Part shown: positions 48,156 through 57,689 of the stretch, piece by piece | Layout: every line of letters begins with the position of its first letter | Position numbering within the stretch: position 1 is the stretch's first letter | DNA from: Prochlorococcus sp. AG-402-B19 | Lineage (GTDB): Bacteria; Cyanobacteriota; Cyanobacteriia; PCC-6307; Cyanobiaceae | Direction of reading: 5' to 3' | Length of the DNA stretch: 64,000 bases | NCBI GenBank assembly: GCA_003279615.1 | Contig: QCHM01000002.1 | Span: 93,511-157,510 of the forward strand | The notes under the pieces: generated by a model | Database searches by the model: none | What the model saw: only the letters and a program-made list of their open reading frames with translations | What the model was told of the DNA's origin: nothing | Position numbers and translations under genes: made by a program

Positions 48156-48396
48156 CTGTAAAAATGTAGTCACCACCAGACTCAAGTTTATAATCTGCTT
48201 TAACTAAATATCGCTCTAATGCATCTTTTATTAGCGCTCTCCCTAGAGGCGGTTCAACAAATAGTTGACCTTGATTAAAAGCCCAAATGAAATTCCATTC
48301 AAAACCTCCTGCTCGGACAATTCCCTCTACTTTTTTTTGATTAAAGCACTGCTTGTGAATCTGAAGATATGCAATAGTTGATGGTTTATTATACAT
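48139..48396 (-). CDS. DUF3146-family protein
   Basis: An 85-residue soluble protein with STIAYLQIHKQCFNQKKVEG, VRAGGFEWNFIWAFNQGQLF and VEPPLGRALIKDALERYLVK, which fits the cyanobacterial DUF3146 family. No function is known. It overlaps the convergent RuvC-fold gene by 17 bases and lies 10 bases downstream of pth on the same strand. Confidence 0.75.
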   Translation of the reverse strand: MYNKPSTIAYLQIHKQCFNQKKVEGIVRAGGFEWNFIWAFNQGQLFVEPPLGRALIKDALERYLVKADYKLESGGDYIFTVRAKF

Positions 48397-48406
48397 TTCC
48401 CTAAAT

Positions 48407-49024
48407 TTATTGATTGTTAGGTTTATATGAATTGATTCGAGTAATTATCCTGTCCCAATTGTTTGATGTTATTGATTCAATACAACTCATTATCTCTTGA
48501 ATGATTAAATCTAATATTACAAATTCTTCTTTTGAAAATCTACCTAATACATGAGAAATAGTTTTAGATTTTCTCTCTATTGAAATGTTACTTGGCGAGC
48601 CTATCCCAATTCTTAATCGCTTAAATTCATTAGTGCCAAGATGGTTGATAATGCTTTTTAATCCATTATGACCGCCTGCACTTCCTTTAGAACGAATTCT
48701 TATTTTACCTAGCGGCAGATCCATATCATCAACTAAGACTATCAATTGGCGATTTTCAAAATTAAACCAGTCTTTTGTTAAGCGCACGGCTTTTCCGCTG
48801 TCGTTCATGTAAGTGCTAGGCATTAAAAGCCTTGTTTTATTAATACCTGATCCAATTTCACACGTTCTCCCATGGAGTTTTTTATTTTCCCGAAAGGCGC
48901 AATTATTTTTTCTAGCAATCTCCTCGAGCACCATGAATCCAACATTATGTCGAGTTTTATGATATGCAGACCCAGGGTTGCCCAAGCCAACCAATAATTT
49001 CAATTCATCTGAAAACATACTCAA
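48407..49024 (-). CDS. pth: Peptidyl-tRNA hydrolase
   Basis: Recycles peptidyl-tRNAs that drop off ribosomes. The 205-residue protein has the signature VGLGNPGSAYHKTRHNVGFM with the catalytic His, the asparagine motif MPSTYMNDSGKAV, VDDMDLPLGKIRIR, and GSAGGHNGLKSIINHLG. Length is normal. It is encoded just downstream of tatA and upstream of DUF3146 on the same strand. Confidence 0.97.
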   Translation of the reverse strand: MSMFSDELKLLVGLGNPGSAYHKTRHNVGFMVLEEIARKNNCAFRENKKLHGRTCEIGSGINKTRLLMPSTYMNDSGKAVRLTKDWFNFENRQLIVLVDDMDLPLGKIRIRSKGSAGGHNGLKSIINHLGTNEFKRLRIGIGSPSNISIERKSKTISHVLGRFSKEEFVILDLIIQEIMSCIESITSNNWDRIITRINSYKPNNQ

Positions 49025-49081
49025 AACTTATAATCACTGTTAATTCTGATGAAAATATCTATCTAATTATTTTTGGAGAAA

Positions 49082-49297
49082 TTAATTTTCTTTGTCTTCA
49101 ATGTTTTCATTTGAAGACTCGTCTTCAGTCATGGCGTTTTTGATTTCACGTTCAAACTCTGTTGAGGCACTTTGAAGACCTTTAAGAGTTTTTCCAATGG
49201 TTCGCCCAAGCTCAGGGAGACGTTTTGGTCCAAAAATAACAAGAGCTAACCCAGCAATAACTGCTATTTCGGGTAAACCAACCCCAAAAATATTCAT
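49082..49297 (-). CDS. tatA: Twin-arginine translocase subunit TatA
   Basis: Pore-forming subunit of the Tat pathway, working in plasma and thylakoid membranes. The 71-residue protein has one N-terminal helix (MNIFGVGLPEIAVIAGLALV), the FGPKRLPELGRTIGKTLKGL hinge and amphipathic helix, and an acidic tail. TatA and TatB cannot be separated by size alone, but the short tail favours TatA. It lies between psbH and pth. Confidence 0.92.
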   Translation of the reverse strand: MNIFGVGLPEIAVIAGLALVIFGPKRLPELGRTIGKTLKGLQSASTEFEREIKNAMTEDESSNENIEDKEN

Positions 49298-49330
49298 GGG
49301 CGAACCTTAACTACTCAGAATTTAGTCAAT

Positions 49331-49528
49331 TCAGCCATTCCAGTCGACTGAAAAACCTTGAAGGAGTAGTGACTGGTTATAAATTTGGAGCATAATCACT
49401 AGGAAAACCAGAAGTAAAGCACCAATGAATGCCATAACTGGTGTGGCTCCCCAACCTGGTACAACCTTTCCTTGCCCAGAATTGCCGATAGATTTCAGCA
49501 AAGATCCAAGTGCTGTTTTTTGTCCCAT
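49331..49528 (-). CDS. psbH: Photosystem II protein PsbH
   Basis: One-helix subunit on the stromal side of photosystem II, near the QB pocket. The 65-residue protein has a basic N-terminal tail ([20 protein letters not shown]), the conserved [18 protein letters not shown] and one transmembrane helix ([20 protein letters not shown]), and a C-terminal QGFSVDWNG. Its N-terminal Thr phosphorylation site, known in plants, is not conserved here. psbI is divergent upstream. Confidence 0.96.
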   Translation of the reverse strand: MGQKTALGSLLKSIGNSGQGKVVPGWGATPVMAFIGALLLVFLVIMLQIYNQSLLLQGFSVDWNG

Positions 49529-49903
49529 GTCGTTTTTCTAAGCTCAGATTTGTATGAGTCCCGATATTGTATGAGAACTTGTCCAAAAGAAGAAGAGACT
49601 GTAGAAACTTGTGATGGAATGACCTAAAAAAATTATGATTTTTGAGAAATATTTTTTGAAATAGTGAGAAAAACCAAGAAAATTACAAAAAAAAGACAAA
49701 AGAAAGTTAAGGATTCCTTTGATTTTAATTAGAAAAAACTTGGTCTTTCTAATGATAATCCTTGAATTCATTGGCGTTTTTAGCTTTACATTGGCAAAAA
49801 GATTTTTTTTCTATTTCCAAAAGTCTGTAACACCTTTGGATTTCTGATTGGAGTTATTGACTTCATAGGATAGGTTGAATCTCTAATTAGTTGGTTCGTA
49901 TTC
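49529..49903. other. 375-base intergenic region between psbH and psbI
   Basis: This very AT-rich stretch must contain the divergent promoters of psbH and psbI. In many cyanobacteria psbN is found next to psbH on the opposite strand, but I could not find the PsbN C-terminal pattern (FGPPSK...DPF..HED) in any frame. A 31-codon plus-strand frame (49752-49847) and a 75-codon minus frame look like chance. Nothing else was recognised. Confidence 0.4.
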
Positions 49904-50032
49904 ATGCTTGCCCTCAAGATTTCCGTCTATACGGTCGTCTTTTTCTTTGTCGGGATCTTTTTATTTGGTTTCTTGGCAAGTGATCCAACAAGGACACCAA
50001 ATAGAAAGGACTTGGAAAGTCCTCAGGACTAA
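49904..50032 (+). CDS. psbI: Photosystem II protein PsbI
   Basis: A 42-residue single-helix subunit of the photosystem II core near D1. The sequence [20 protein letters not shown] continues into [14 protein letters not shown], the diagnostic PsbI end, and closes with KDLESPQD. The ATG at 49904 is the only sensible start. It is divergent from psbH and 80 bases upstream of the LptD-like gene. Confidence 0.95.
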   Translation: MLALKISVYTVVFFFVGIFLFGFLASDPTRTPNRKDLESPQD

Positions 50033-50112
50033 TAATGACACGCTAATTACTGGACTAAAAAAGTCCCTGTATTTGGTTTGTTAAGTATTATTCTTTCGTC
50101 TGCTTAACTTAA

Positions 50113-52137
50113 TTGGCGGCGAAAGAAAAATATCTATTGATTTCAAGCCTTGGATTTCTAGGGTTAAATTTTTTATTGTCATTTTTTGAGGTTTCAATAG
50201 GGAAAGAGAATTTTTATGAAGTTTTAGATAAGACTAAAAATTATAGCTTTTCTATTGGTAATTATATTGATGATTCAAACAACTTATCCGTTGAACAATT
50301 TAAAGTAAATAAAAAAGAAGACATATTTTTAACCTTGAGGATTTATGCAGATAAGCAATATGACTATGATCAAAATATTTATTTATTTGAGGGCAATGTC
50401 AAGGCTTTAATTAATGGTGGATCATTGGAATCTGAATTGTTAAGATATGAAAAATCAACAGGTATTTTATCTGCCACGGGTAATGTTATATATATTAAAG
50501 GTGGGCAATATATAAGAGCTAAAGAATTTAAATTTAATTTACTAAAGGAAGAGGGAATTATTGAAGACGCCTATGGAATATTAGATATTAAGAATGTATT
50601 AGAAGACTTTAAAATTGATTCTAATTCAAAACAATTAGCAGTAAATAATCGATCTATAAATAGATTAAATAATAAAGGAAAAAATACTTATGATGATGGC
50701 ATAGAATTTTCTTTTGGAAATATTCAATTACCAAAAAATAAAATAACAAGATCTAATAAATCTGTAGGTTCTATTAATGATTGGAGATTTAAATCTGATT
50801 TAATAACCATTAAGGATAATACTTGGAAAGCGAATAGGATTAATTTTACTAATGATCCATATGATCCTAGTCAAATTTCTTTTGAGGGAATAGATGTTGT
50901 GATAGAGGAGGATGAAACTGGAGAATTAATTATTACGTCTTCTAAGACTAATTTAATTCTCGAGGGTAGGAATAAGACTTTTCTAGGTAAGAGAATATTT
51001 GGTAAAAGAAAAAGAAAAAGTAAATATAAGTTAATGTATGATGGTAAGGATCGTGATGGATTGCTTTTGATCAGAAGAAGTGATGATACTAATATTAATA
51101 AAAATATTAAAGTTAATTTCGAGCCTCAGTTCCTTCTTAGTAGGGCTATTTTAGGTAAGACAAATAGTTATCAAAAAAATAAAAGTTATTATAATAAAGA
51201 TATTAATATTTCAGATTTATTTGGTCTAAATATAAAAGTGAATGCTAATTATAAAGATTGGAGCTTCGATAGTAAAAATGATTTAAGTACATTAAATACT
51301 GCTAGAATATCTAGTGGATATAGGCATTCTTCTACTTTGACTAAGTATTATAAAATGCCTATTATAGACTATTCAAGTTTTAATATTTTTACTACTTATA
51401 GATCTAGAGCCTGGAATGGTACTATTGGTGAGACTGAAATCAAGTCTGCTTATGGAGGCTTTATAGAAAAGACTAGTTCTTTTAAATCTGGTGAAGTTAG
51501 AAATAATTTAAATCTTCGATTAGGCTCCGCTAAATACGAAGCGGAAAAGCTTGGACACAATGAAGTCATTACTCTTTGGCGTACTAGTGCTTTTGCTTCT
51601 TTAGATAGTGAATATGAAATATGGAAAAGTAATAAAGAAAATCTAGATCAGAATAAAAAAATGCTACTAACTCCAGTTCCAATTAATCCTGAATTAGTTT
51701 TAAAAACAAATATTAATTCAGGATTTTTCAAATACGAAGATGGTAGTGATCAGACTTTTCTTAAGTTTGGCATTGGTCCTGAGATTAGATTAGGTGAATT
51801 GGAAAGGAATTTTCTCGATTATACTAAACTTTCTATTATGCCAGGTGTGAAAATCAAATCAGGAAGTAGTCCATTTAAGTTTGATAATGCAATTGATTTG
51901 AGAACACTGAATATAAGTTTTATGCAACAAATATATGGTCCTTTTGTTGTTGATATTGTTTCTAATATAAATATTGATAATAATTCAGAAAATTATGGAG
52001 AATATTATGATACTAAGCTAGGACTTTTATGGCATAAAAGAGCATATGAAATTGGAATTTATTACCATCCAGATAATGAGGCAGGAGGATTATATTTTCG
52101 TATAAATGGATTTGATTTTGATAATTCTGAATTATAA
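50113..52137 (+). CDS. LptD-like outer-membrane protein (DUF3769)
   Basis: A 674-residue protein starting at TTG, with an N-terminal membrane segment or signal (YLLISSLGFLGLNFLLSFF), an LptA/OstA-like periplasmic domain (DQNIYLFEGNVKALINGGSL and GILSATGNVIYIKGGQYIRA, about 85-180), and a long beta-strand-rich C-terminal half that should form a barrel. This is the layout of the cyanobacterial DUF3769 proteins, regarded as distant LptD homologues that insert lipopolysaccharide in the outer membrane. The call is by architecture, so its exact role is inferred. The coding sequence is unusually Asn/Lys-rich, reflecting AT-rich DNA. Confidence 0.78.
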   Translation: MAAKEKYLLISSLGFLGLNFLLSFFEVSIGKENFYEVLDKTKNYSFSIGNYIDDSNNLSVEQFKVNKKEDIFLTLRIYADKQYDYDQNIYLFEGNVKALINGGSLESELLRYEKSTGILSATGNVIYIKGGQYIRAKEFKFNLLKEEGIIEDAYGILDIKNVLEDFKIDSNSKQLAVNNRSINRLNNKGKNTYDDGIEFSFGNIQLPKNKITRSNKSVGSINDWRFKSDLITIKDNTWKANRINFTNDPYDPSQISFEGIDVVIEEDETGELIITSSKTNLILEGRNKTFLGKRIFGKRKRKSKYKLMYDGKDRDGLLLIRRSDDTNINKNIKVNFEPQFLLSRAILGKTNSYQKNKSYYNKDINISDLFGLNIKVNANYKDWSFDSKNDLSTLNTARISSGYRHSSTLTKYYKMPIIDYSSFNIFTTYRSRAWNGTIGETEIKSAYGGFIEKTSSFKSGEVRNNLNLRLGSAKYEAEKLGHNEVITLWRTSAFASLDSEYEIWKSNKENLDQNKKMLLTPVPINPELVLKTNINSGFFKYEDGSDQTFLKFGIGPEIRLGELERNFLDYTKLSIMPGVKIKSGSSPFKFDNAIDLRTLNISFMQQIYGPFVVDIVSNINIDNNSENYGEYYDTKLGLLWHKRAYEIGIYYHPDNEAGGLYFRINGFDFDNSEL

Positions 52138-52150
52138 GGGTGTTAAATTT

Positions 52151-52762
52151 TTATTTGAAATTATTTAGATAAGGTAGATTTTTAAATATTTTTTTAATTC
52201 TTTCTTCTTCATCAAGCAGTTGAGAGGTTGCATCCCATTTCCCTGAATAAAGCATTTTGTAAGCTCCTTCTTCAAGGTTCAGTTTTATGGTTTCCTTTTG
52301 ATTAGAAATTGATAGTTCATCAAGCTTAAAACTCCAAATTTGTTTAGGGTTTTCATCAACAAGTTTTTGTATTTTAATTATTTCTTTTTTAGAAGCTGTT
52401 AGACAAGGGATCCCTAGTGCAAGGCAATTCCCAAAGAAAATTTCAGCAAAGCTTTCTCCCACAAGTAATCTTATCCCCCATCTCATAAGAGCCTGTGGTG
52501 CATGCTCACGACTGGATCCACAGCCAAAATTATCATTAACAATAAGAATATTCGCTCCTTTATTGTTTTCGAGATCAAATGGGTGATTACCTTTGAGTTC
52601 CTTTCTGTCATCTGCAAATACTTGTTCTCCTAAAGCGGAAAAACTTACACATTTGAGAAATCTCGCAGGAATGATTCTGTCAGTATCAATATCGTCGCCT
52701 TTAATTGAAAAGCTACGACCTTTGATTGATTTGATTTCACCTTTTGGGAACTCTTGTTTCAT
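52151..52762 (-). CDS. leuD: 3-isopropylmalate dehydratase small subunit
   Basis: With LeuC isomerises 2-isopropylmalate to 3-isopropylmalate in leucine synthesis. The 203-residue protein shows DIDTDRIIPARFLKCVSF, the swivelling-domain motif NFGCGSSREHAPQALMRWGI and GESFAEIFFGNCLALGIPCL. It is encoded 19 bases downstream of leuC on the same strand, so they form an operon. Confidence 0.96.
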   Translation of the reverse strand: MKQEFPKGEIKSIKGRSFSIKGDDIDTDRIIPARFLKCVSFSALGEQVFADDRKELKGNHPFDLENNKGANILIVNDNFGCGSSREHAPQALMRWGIRLLVGESFAEIFFGNCLALGIPCLTASKKEIIKIQKLVDENPKQIWSFKLDELSISNQKETIKLNLEEGAYKMLYSGKWDATSQLLDEEERIKKIFKNLPYLNNFK

Positions 52763-52781
52763 TTATTGAAAAAGTTTATTT

Positions 52782-54191
52782 TTATTCTTGGAGTAATTTT
52801 CTTACATCAGTAACCTTCCCATTTATTGCAGCAGCAGCAACCATGGCTGGGCTCATTAATAAAGTTCTCCCACTAGCAGAGCCTTGCCTGCCTTTGAAAT
52901 TTCTATTGCTAGAACTAGCACTTATTTGTCTTCCCTCTAATTTGTCTGGATTCATTGCTAGACACATTGAACATCCTGGTTCTCGCCACTCAAAACCTGC
53001 TTTGAGAAATATTTTGTCTATTCCTTTTTGCTTGGCCTCCTTAGCAACCTTTTGGGAACCAGGAACAACAAATGCTCTTATTCCTGTCGCCACTTTATGA
53101 CCTCTAACAATTTTAGATGCCTCTTGGAGATCACTTAATCTTCCATTGGTACAACTACCTATAAAGCAAACATCAATTGATGTTCCTTCTATGGGCTTTT
53201 CTGGCTCTAAATCCATATATTTGCAAGCATCTCTAGCTATTTGTTGCTCATTGTGAGGGAGTAACTCAGGATTTGGAATTTTTTCTTTGATTGAAATCCC
53301 TTGACCAGGGGTTATCCCCCAAGTAACTGTTGGTTCGATTGATGATCCATTTAATCGAATCTCATCATCGAATTTAGCTTCTGAATCACTAGCTAAACTT
53401 TTCCACCATTTAATAGCATTATCCCATCCTTGGTTTTTTGGAGAATACTCTTTGCCTTTTAGATATTTATAAGTGGTTTCATCTGGATTGATGTAACCGC
53501 ATCTAGCACCTCCCTCAATTGCCATATTGCATATAGTCATTCTTCCCTCCATTGAAAGTTTTTCTATTGCAGGACCAGCAAATTCATAGGCAAACCCAAC
53601 ACCTCCTTTGACTCCAAGGTGTCTAATAATATGAAGAATTAGATCTTTTGCGTAAACTCCCTTTTGCAATGCACCATCCACCCATATTCTTCTAACTTTT
53701 AATTTTTTCATTGCCAAGCTTTGACTGGCTAAAACATCTCTTACTTGACTTGTCCCAATACCGAATGCAATTGCTCCAAATGCTCCATGCGTTGAGGTAT
53801 GGGAATCACCGCAAGCAACTGTCATGCCTGGTTGAGTCAACCCCAACTCTGGAGCCATTACATGCACTACCCCTTGTGAAGTGCTTCCAATTCCATGGAA
53901 TTTTATTCCATGAGATTCGCAGTTTTTTTCTAGAGTAGTCAACATTTCCTCAGCGAGAGGATCATTAAAAGGACGCTGTTGATTTGATGTTGGCACTATA
54001 TGGTCAACAGTTGCGATTGTCAGATTGGGAAATTTGACTCCAAGATTTTTTTCATGAATAGCTGAAAAAGCTTGAGGACTGGTAACTTCGTGAATTAAAT
54101 GAAGACCAACAAAAAGTTGCGTTGACCCACCAGGTAATTCTTTTACCCGATGTAAATCCCAAACTTTGTCGTAGAGGGTGCCAGAACTCAA
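52782..54191 (-). CDS. leuC: 3-isopropylmalate dehydratase large subunit
   Basis: Catalytic aconitase-like subunit holding a 4Fe-4S cluster. The 469-residue protein has [20 protein letters not shown] and the cluster ligands in [15 protein letters not shown] and [33 protein letters not shown] is the expected start. It sits between cinA (24 bases upstream) and leuD. Confidence 0.97.
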   Translation of the reverse strand: MSSGTLYDKVWDLHRVKELPGGSTQLFVGLHLIHEVTSPQAFSAIHEKNLGVKFPNLTIATVDHIVPTSNQQRPFNDPLAEEMLTTLEKNCESHGIKFHGIGSTSQGVVHVMAPELGLTQPGMTVACGDSHTSTHGAFGAIAFGIGTSQVRDVLASQSLAMKKLKVRRIWVDGALQKGVYAKDLILHIIRHLGVKGGVGFAYEFAGPAIEKLSMEGRMTICNMAIEGGARCGYINPDETTYKYLKGKEYSPKNQGWDNAIKWWKSLASDSEAKFDDEIRLNGSSIEPTVTWGITPGQGISIKEKIPNPELLPHNEQQIARDACKYMDLEPEKPIEGTSIDVCFIGSCTNGRLSDLQEASKIVRGHKVATGIRAFVVPGSQKVAKEAKQKGIDKIFLKAGFEWREPGCSMCLAMNPDKLEGRQISASSSNRNFKGRQGSASGRTLLMSPAMVAAAAINGKVTDVRKLLQE

Positions 54192-54214
54192 TTTAAAAAT
54201 CTTTTGATTAGGAC

Positions 54215-55504
54215 TTAGCTTTCCATGAGTATAGATAAACGTAATCTATCAAGAGCATTTAAAACACTTAATTTTTGAATATCTTCTCTTGTTTTATTAG
54301 AGCCAAATTTTTCTTCCCAAGTGATAAATGTTTTTGGCCCCTTAATACAAAAATTCACAAGACCAACTGGTTTTAATTTGCTTCCTCCGGTTGGTCCTGC
54401 AATTCCACTGACAGATATAGCCCAGTTGACTTTGAATTTATTGTGGACTCCTATCGCCATGGATTCAACAACTGGCTTTGAGACTGCACCATGGGTATTA
54501 ATTATTTCCTCAGGGACACTTAGTATTCTTTCTTTGATTGAATTGTTGTAAGCGATGACGCCTCCATGGAAAATTTTTGAAGATCCAGGAATTTTTGTAA
54601 GTTTTGAACCTATTCCTCCTCCAGTGCACGATTCTGCAACAGCGATTGTTTCTTTTCTATGAAGCAATAATTTAATTACTACTTCCTCAAGAGTTGTATT
54701 GTCTACACCAAAGCATTTTAATCCAGTGAGTTGAATTAGTTCTTTTTCAATAGGTTCTATAAAATTATTTGCTTCTTCTAAATTATCTCCTTTAGCAGTG
54801 ATTCTTACCTTTACCTCCCCTGTGCTTGCATAAGTCGCGACAGTAGGGTTTTTTGCTTTAAGCAAATGTGGAATTTTATCCGCTAATAATGATTCACTTA
54901 GACCTGCAAAATGTAAAACTTTGCTAGATATAATTTTTTTTGAGAAATTGTTAACTAACCATTTTGAAGCTTCTTTCAACCACATTTCTTTTAATTCATT
55001 AGGAACTCCAGGGAAAGTTAGTATTGTAAAATTTTCTTTAGGACTCCAAATAATTCCTGGTGCTGTGCCTGAGTAATTTTGTATAATTTTAGCCCCTATT
55101 GGAACTAAGGATTGCTTCTTTTGACTTTCAGATAATGAACTAGTCTTATTCTTCATTTTATTTTTCAAGTCAATCAGAATATCATTTCTTTGTTCCAAAG
55201 GTGTGTTGAAAGTATCAGCAATTACCTTTGTTGTAATATCATCTGGTGTTGGTCCAAGACCACCAGTTGTTATTAGGATTTGAGATCGATTAGATGACTC
55301 TAATATTGTTTCTTTTAATCTTTCAGGATTATCTCCAACAACGGTTTGTCTAAAATGTGAAATACCTAAAATTGCTAATTGTTCTGCTATCCATTGAGAA
55401 TTAGTGTTAACAATATTTCCTAGAAGAATTTCACTTCCAATACATAAAATCTCTGCTTCACATTGGTTTTTATTGTTGATATTAATTTTTTTAGATGTTT
55501 TCAC
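54215..55504 (-). CDS. cinA: CinA-family protein (competence/damage-inducible, nicotinamide-nucleotide amidase)
   Basis: A two-domain 429-residue protein. The N-terminal molybdopterin-binding-like domain has [35 protein letters not shown] and [14 protein letters not shown]. The C-terminal PncC domain has [20 protein letters not shown] and [16 protein letters not shown]. PncC-type enzymes deamidate nicotinamide mononucleotide in NAD recycling. A competence role is less clear. It overlaps glyA by 14 bases. Confidence 0.94.
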   Translation of the reverse strand: MKTSKKININNKNQCEAEILCIGSEILLGNIVNTNSQWIAEQLAILGISHFRQTVVGDNPERLKETILESSNRSQILITTGGLGPTPDDITTKVIADTFNTPLEQRNDILIDLKNKMKNKTSSLSESQKKQSLVPIGAKIIQNYSGTAPGIIWSPKENFTILTFPGVPNELKEMWLKEASKWLVNNFSKKIISSKVLHFAGLSESLLADKIPHLLKAKNPTVATYASTGEVKVRITAKGDNLEEANNFIEPIEKELIQLTGLKCFGVDNTTLEEVVIKLLLHRKETIAVAESCTGGGIGSKLTKIPGSSKIFHGGVIAYNNSIKERILSVPEEIINTHGAVSKPVVESMAIGVHNKFKVNWAISVSGIAGPTGGSKLKPVGLVNFCIKGPKTFITWEEKFGSNKTREDIQKLSVLNALDRLRLSILMES

Positions 55505-56747
55505 TATATAAAGGAAATTTGTTGCAAAGTTCAGATACTTTTTTGATTGATTTCTCCTTTATTTCTTTATCGTTTGGGTTAAGGAGTCTATCAGCAATAA
55601 TATTTCCAACATCCTCAAAAGCTTTTTTATCAAAACCTCTAGTTGTAAGAGCTGCCGAACCTAGCCTTAGACCACTAGTAACAAATGGGGACTCGGGGTC
55701 AAAAGGTACAGTATTTTTGTTCGCAGTTATTTTGATATCACTAACTAATTGATCAGCAGTTTTACCAGTCATACCAATGCTCCTCAGGTCAAGAAGAACT
55801 ATATGATTATCAGTCCCTTTACTTACAATTGAAATACCTCTTTTTTGAAGTTGACTAGAAAGAACTTGTGCATTTGAGATTACTTTTTGACTATATAGCT
55901 TGAATTCTGATTCAGATGCTTCTTTGAATGCTACAGCCTTAGCTGCAATTACATGTTCTAAAGGCCCTCCTTGGGTGCCTGGAAATACTGCCTTATCAAG
56001 CTTTTTACCAAGCTCTTCATCTTTTGAGAGGATTAGTCCCCCTCTTGGTCCTCTTAGGGTTTTGTGAGTGGTTGTTGTAACTACATCACAATACGGGATT
56101 GGACTTGGGTGAAGACCACTTGCCACTAAACCAGCAATGTGAGCAATATCAGCTAATAAATAAGCATTTACCTCATCAGCTATTGATCTAAAAGCCTGGA
56201 AGTCAATTTTTCTTGGATACGCAGAGAATCCACAAATAATTAGTTTAGGTTGATTTTCAATTGCTTTTTTTCTTATTGCATCCATATCAAGCATTTCCGT
56301 CGTTTTATCAACTTCGTAGTGACATGTGTTAAACCATTTGCCACTGACATTTACAGGTGAACCATGTGTGAGATGTCCTCCATGAGATAGGTTCATACCC
56401 ATGATTGTGTCACCAGGTTTTAGAAGGCTTAAGAAAACGGCAAAGTTAGCTTGTGCTCCGCTGTGTGGTTGCACATTTGCCCAATTAGCACCAAAAAGTA
56501 TTTTTGCTCTCTCGATTGCTAGCTGTTCAATTTCATCGATATACTCACAACCTCCGTAATAACGTTTATTGGGTAGTCCTTCGGCATATTTATTTGTAAG
56601 AACTGATCCTTGGGCTTCCATTACTGCCTTGGAGGTGAAATTCTCGCTTGCAATAAGTTCTAAATGATTTTCTTGTCTTGATAATTCATTGTTTATTAAT
56701 TTTGCAATAATTGGATCACATTCCAACAAAGAAGATCTAATAGTCAC
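55491..56747 (-). CDS. glyA: Serine hydroxymethyltransferase
   Basis: Interconverts serine and glycine with tetrahydrofolate and supplies one-carbon units. The 418-residue PLP enzyme has [57 protein letters not shown] and the PLP lysine motif [13 protein letters not shown]. It supplies methylenetetrahydrofolate that ThyX also uses. cinA overlaps its end by 14 bases. Confidence 0.98.
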   Translation of the reverse strand: MTIRSSLLECDPIIAKLINNELSRQENHLELIASENFTSKAVMEAQGSVLTNKYAEGLPNKRYYGGCEYIDEIEQLAIERAKILFGANWANVQPHSGAQANFAVFLSLLKPGDTIMGMNLSHGGHLTHGSPVNVSGKWFNTCHYEVDKTTEMLDMDAIRKKAIENQPKLIICGFSAYPRKIDFQAFRSIADEVNAYLLADIAHIAGLVASGLHPSPIPYCDVVTTTTHKTLRGPRGGLILSKDEELGKKLDKAVFPGTQGGPLEHVIAAKAVAFKEASESEFKLYSQKVISNAQVLSSQLQKRGISIVSKGTDNHIVLLDLRSIGMTGKTADQLVSDIKITANKNTVPFDPESPFVTSGLRLGSAALTTRGFDKKAFEDVGNIIADRLLNPNDKEIKEKSIKKVSELCNKFPLYSENI

Positions 56748-56850
56748 TTTATTCCTTTATTTATGATGTGATAGTAAGCATATCTTTAGTCCAATTAGGC
56801 AAAACTTTCTCTTATTTTCTTTTTATATAAGGATTTAAATATTTTTTAAA

Positions 56851-56924
56851 CGCGCCTGGAGAGATTCGAACTCCCGACCCTCTGATCCGTAGTCAGATGC
56901 TCTAATCCGCTGAGCTACAGGCGC
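56851..56924 (-). tRNA. tRNA-Arg (anticodon ACG)
   Basis: A 74-base minus-strand cloverleaf: acceptor GCGCCTG/CAGGCGC, D arm GCTC/GAGC, anticodon stem TCTGA/TCAGA with loop CTACGGA (anticodon ACG), T arm GGGAG TTCGAAT CTCTC, discriminator G. CCA is not encoded. The wobble A is normally deaminated to inosine by TadA to read CGN codons. Confidence 0.97.
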
Positions 56925-57106
56925 ACAAAAAAACAATATCAGATCGACTCCCGAAGAATAGAAAAATATGTTTGTATCTATGCCTAAAAATTCATTGAAA
57001 TTTGCTTGTGAAAGCTAAAAACTTATTTTCCCATTAATTTTTCTTAATTTGAGATAGTAACCAATCTCAGTTTAACCTCTTTAATAATAGAAAAACCTGA
57101 CTTTTT

Positions 57107-57403
57107 ATGTCCATTTCTATCGATGCATCTCAAATTAATGAGATAGCGGTCTCAATAGCTGACAGATTATTTATTCAAGTTGGGAGTTGGAACCTTTATC
57201 TAGGAGATGCTGGCCTTGCAAAGGACTTAGCTATTGAATGTCAGGCTAACTTTGAACAAGGTGCAAATGTTGCATCTAGAAAAGGTCTTGAATCGATTCA
57301 AGTAAAACTTGGAGGTGGTAAAACTAGCTTGCCATTATCAAAACTAATTCCATCAAATCAATTTTTTGATCTTGAGGAGATTTTAGAACCCTATTGCGGA
57401 TAA
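57107..57403 (+). CDS. DUF3181-family protein
   Basis: A 98-residue soluble protein with NEIAVSIADRLFIQVGSWNL, YLGDAGLAKDLAIECQANFE and SKLIPSNQFFDLEEILEPYC, matching the cyanobacterial DUF3181 family. No function has been assigned. A 40-base gap separates it from the next small gene on the same strand, so they may be an operon. Confidence 0.75.
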   Translation: MSISIDASQINEIAVSIADRLFIQVGSWNLYLGDAGLAKDLAIECQANFEQGANVASRKGLESIQVKLGGGKTSLPLSKLIPSNQFFDLEEILEPYCG

Positions 57404-57443
57404 GATTTGACCAATTGCTTTCTTATTCTTGCTAATCATTCAG

Positions 57444-57689
57444 GTGACTAATGCTAGAGAGGTTGTAAGGCAGCGAATTGGACGCTTAGGAGAAAGACTT
57501 ATAGGGAAAGTTGCTGATGCTGATGCACAGGTTGAAAAGGAATTAATGAAAGAAATGGAAATAGCTTTTCAAGAGTTTGGCATCGAAGCAAGAATTCTCT
57601 CTGTCAGTGGAGTAAAAACTGATGAAATGAATTGTTTGGAAATTCCTCTTAAAGTCAGATCAGAAAAAGATGTTTTTCTTAAAGATTAA
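57444..57689 (+). CDS. Small conserved-looking protein, function unknown
   Basis: I do not recognise this protein by family. I chose the GTG at 57444 (VTNAREVVRQRIGRLGERLI, 81 residues) over a TTG 15 bases upstream because a cyanobacterial start is more likely there. It has an N-terminal helical, basic half and an acidic middle (EKELMKEMEIAFQEFGIEAR), ending KVRSEKDVFLKD. It is soluble and overlaps the convergent murJ by 11 bases. Confidence 0.65.
   Translation: MTNAREVVRQRIGRLGERLIGKVADADAQVEKELMKEMEIAFQEFGIEARILSVSGVKTDEMNCLEIPLKVRSEKDVFLKD

Noticed and set aside
49544..49771. 75-codon minus-strand frame in the psbH-psbI gap
   Set aside because: Composition is almost entirely F, I, L, S and K, as expected for chance frames in AT-rich DNA. 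No recognisable motif and it runs into psbH's upstream region.
49752..49847. 31-codon plus-strand frame upstream of psbI
   Set aside because: It could look like a small membrane protein, but it has no family motif and no ribosome binding site. I left it out as a gene.
49904..50032. First considered as psbN because it lies near psbH
   Set aside because: [15 protein letters not shown] with the [10 protein letters not shown] end is the PsbI pattern. PsbN ends with FGPPSK and DPF..HED, which are absent.
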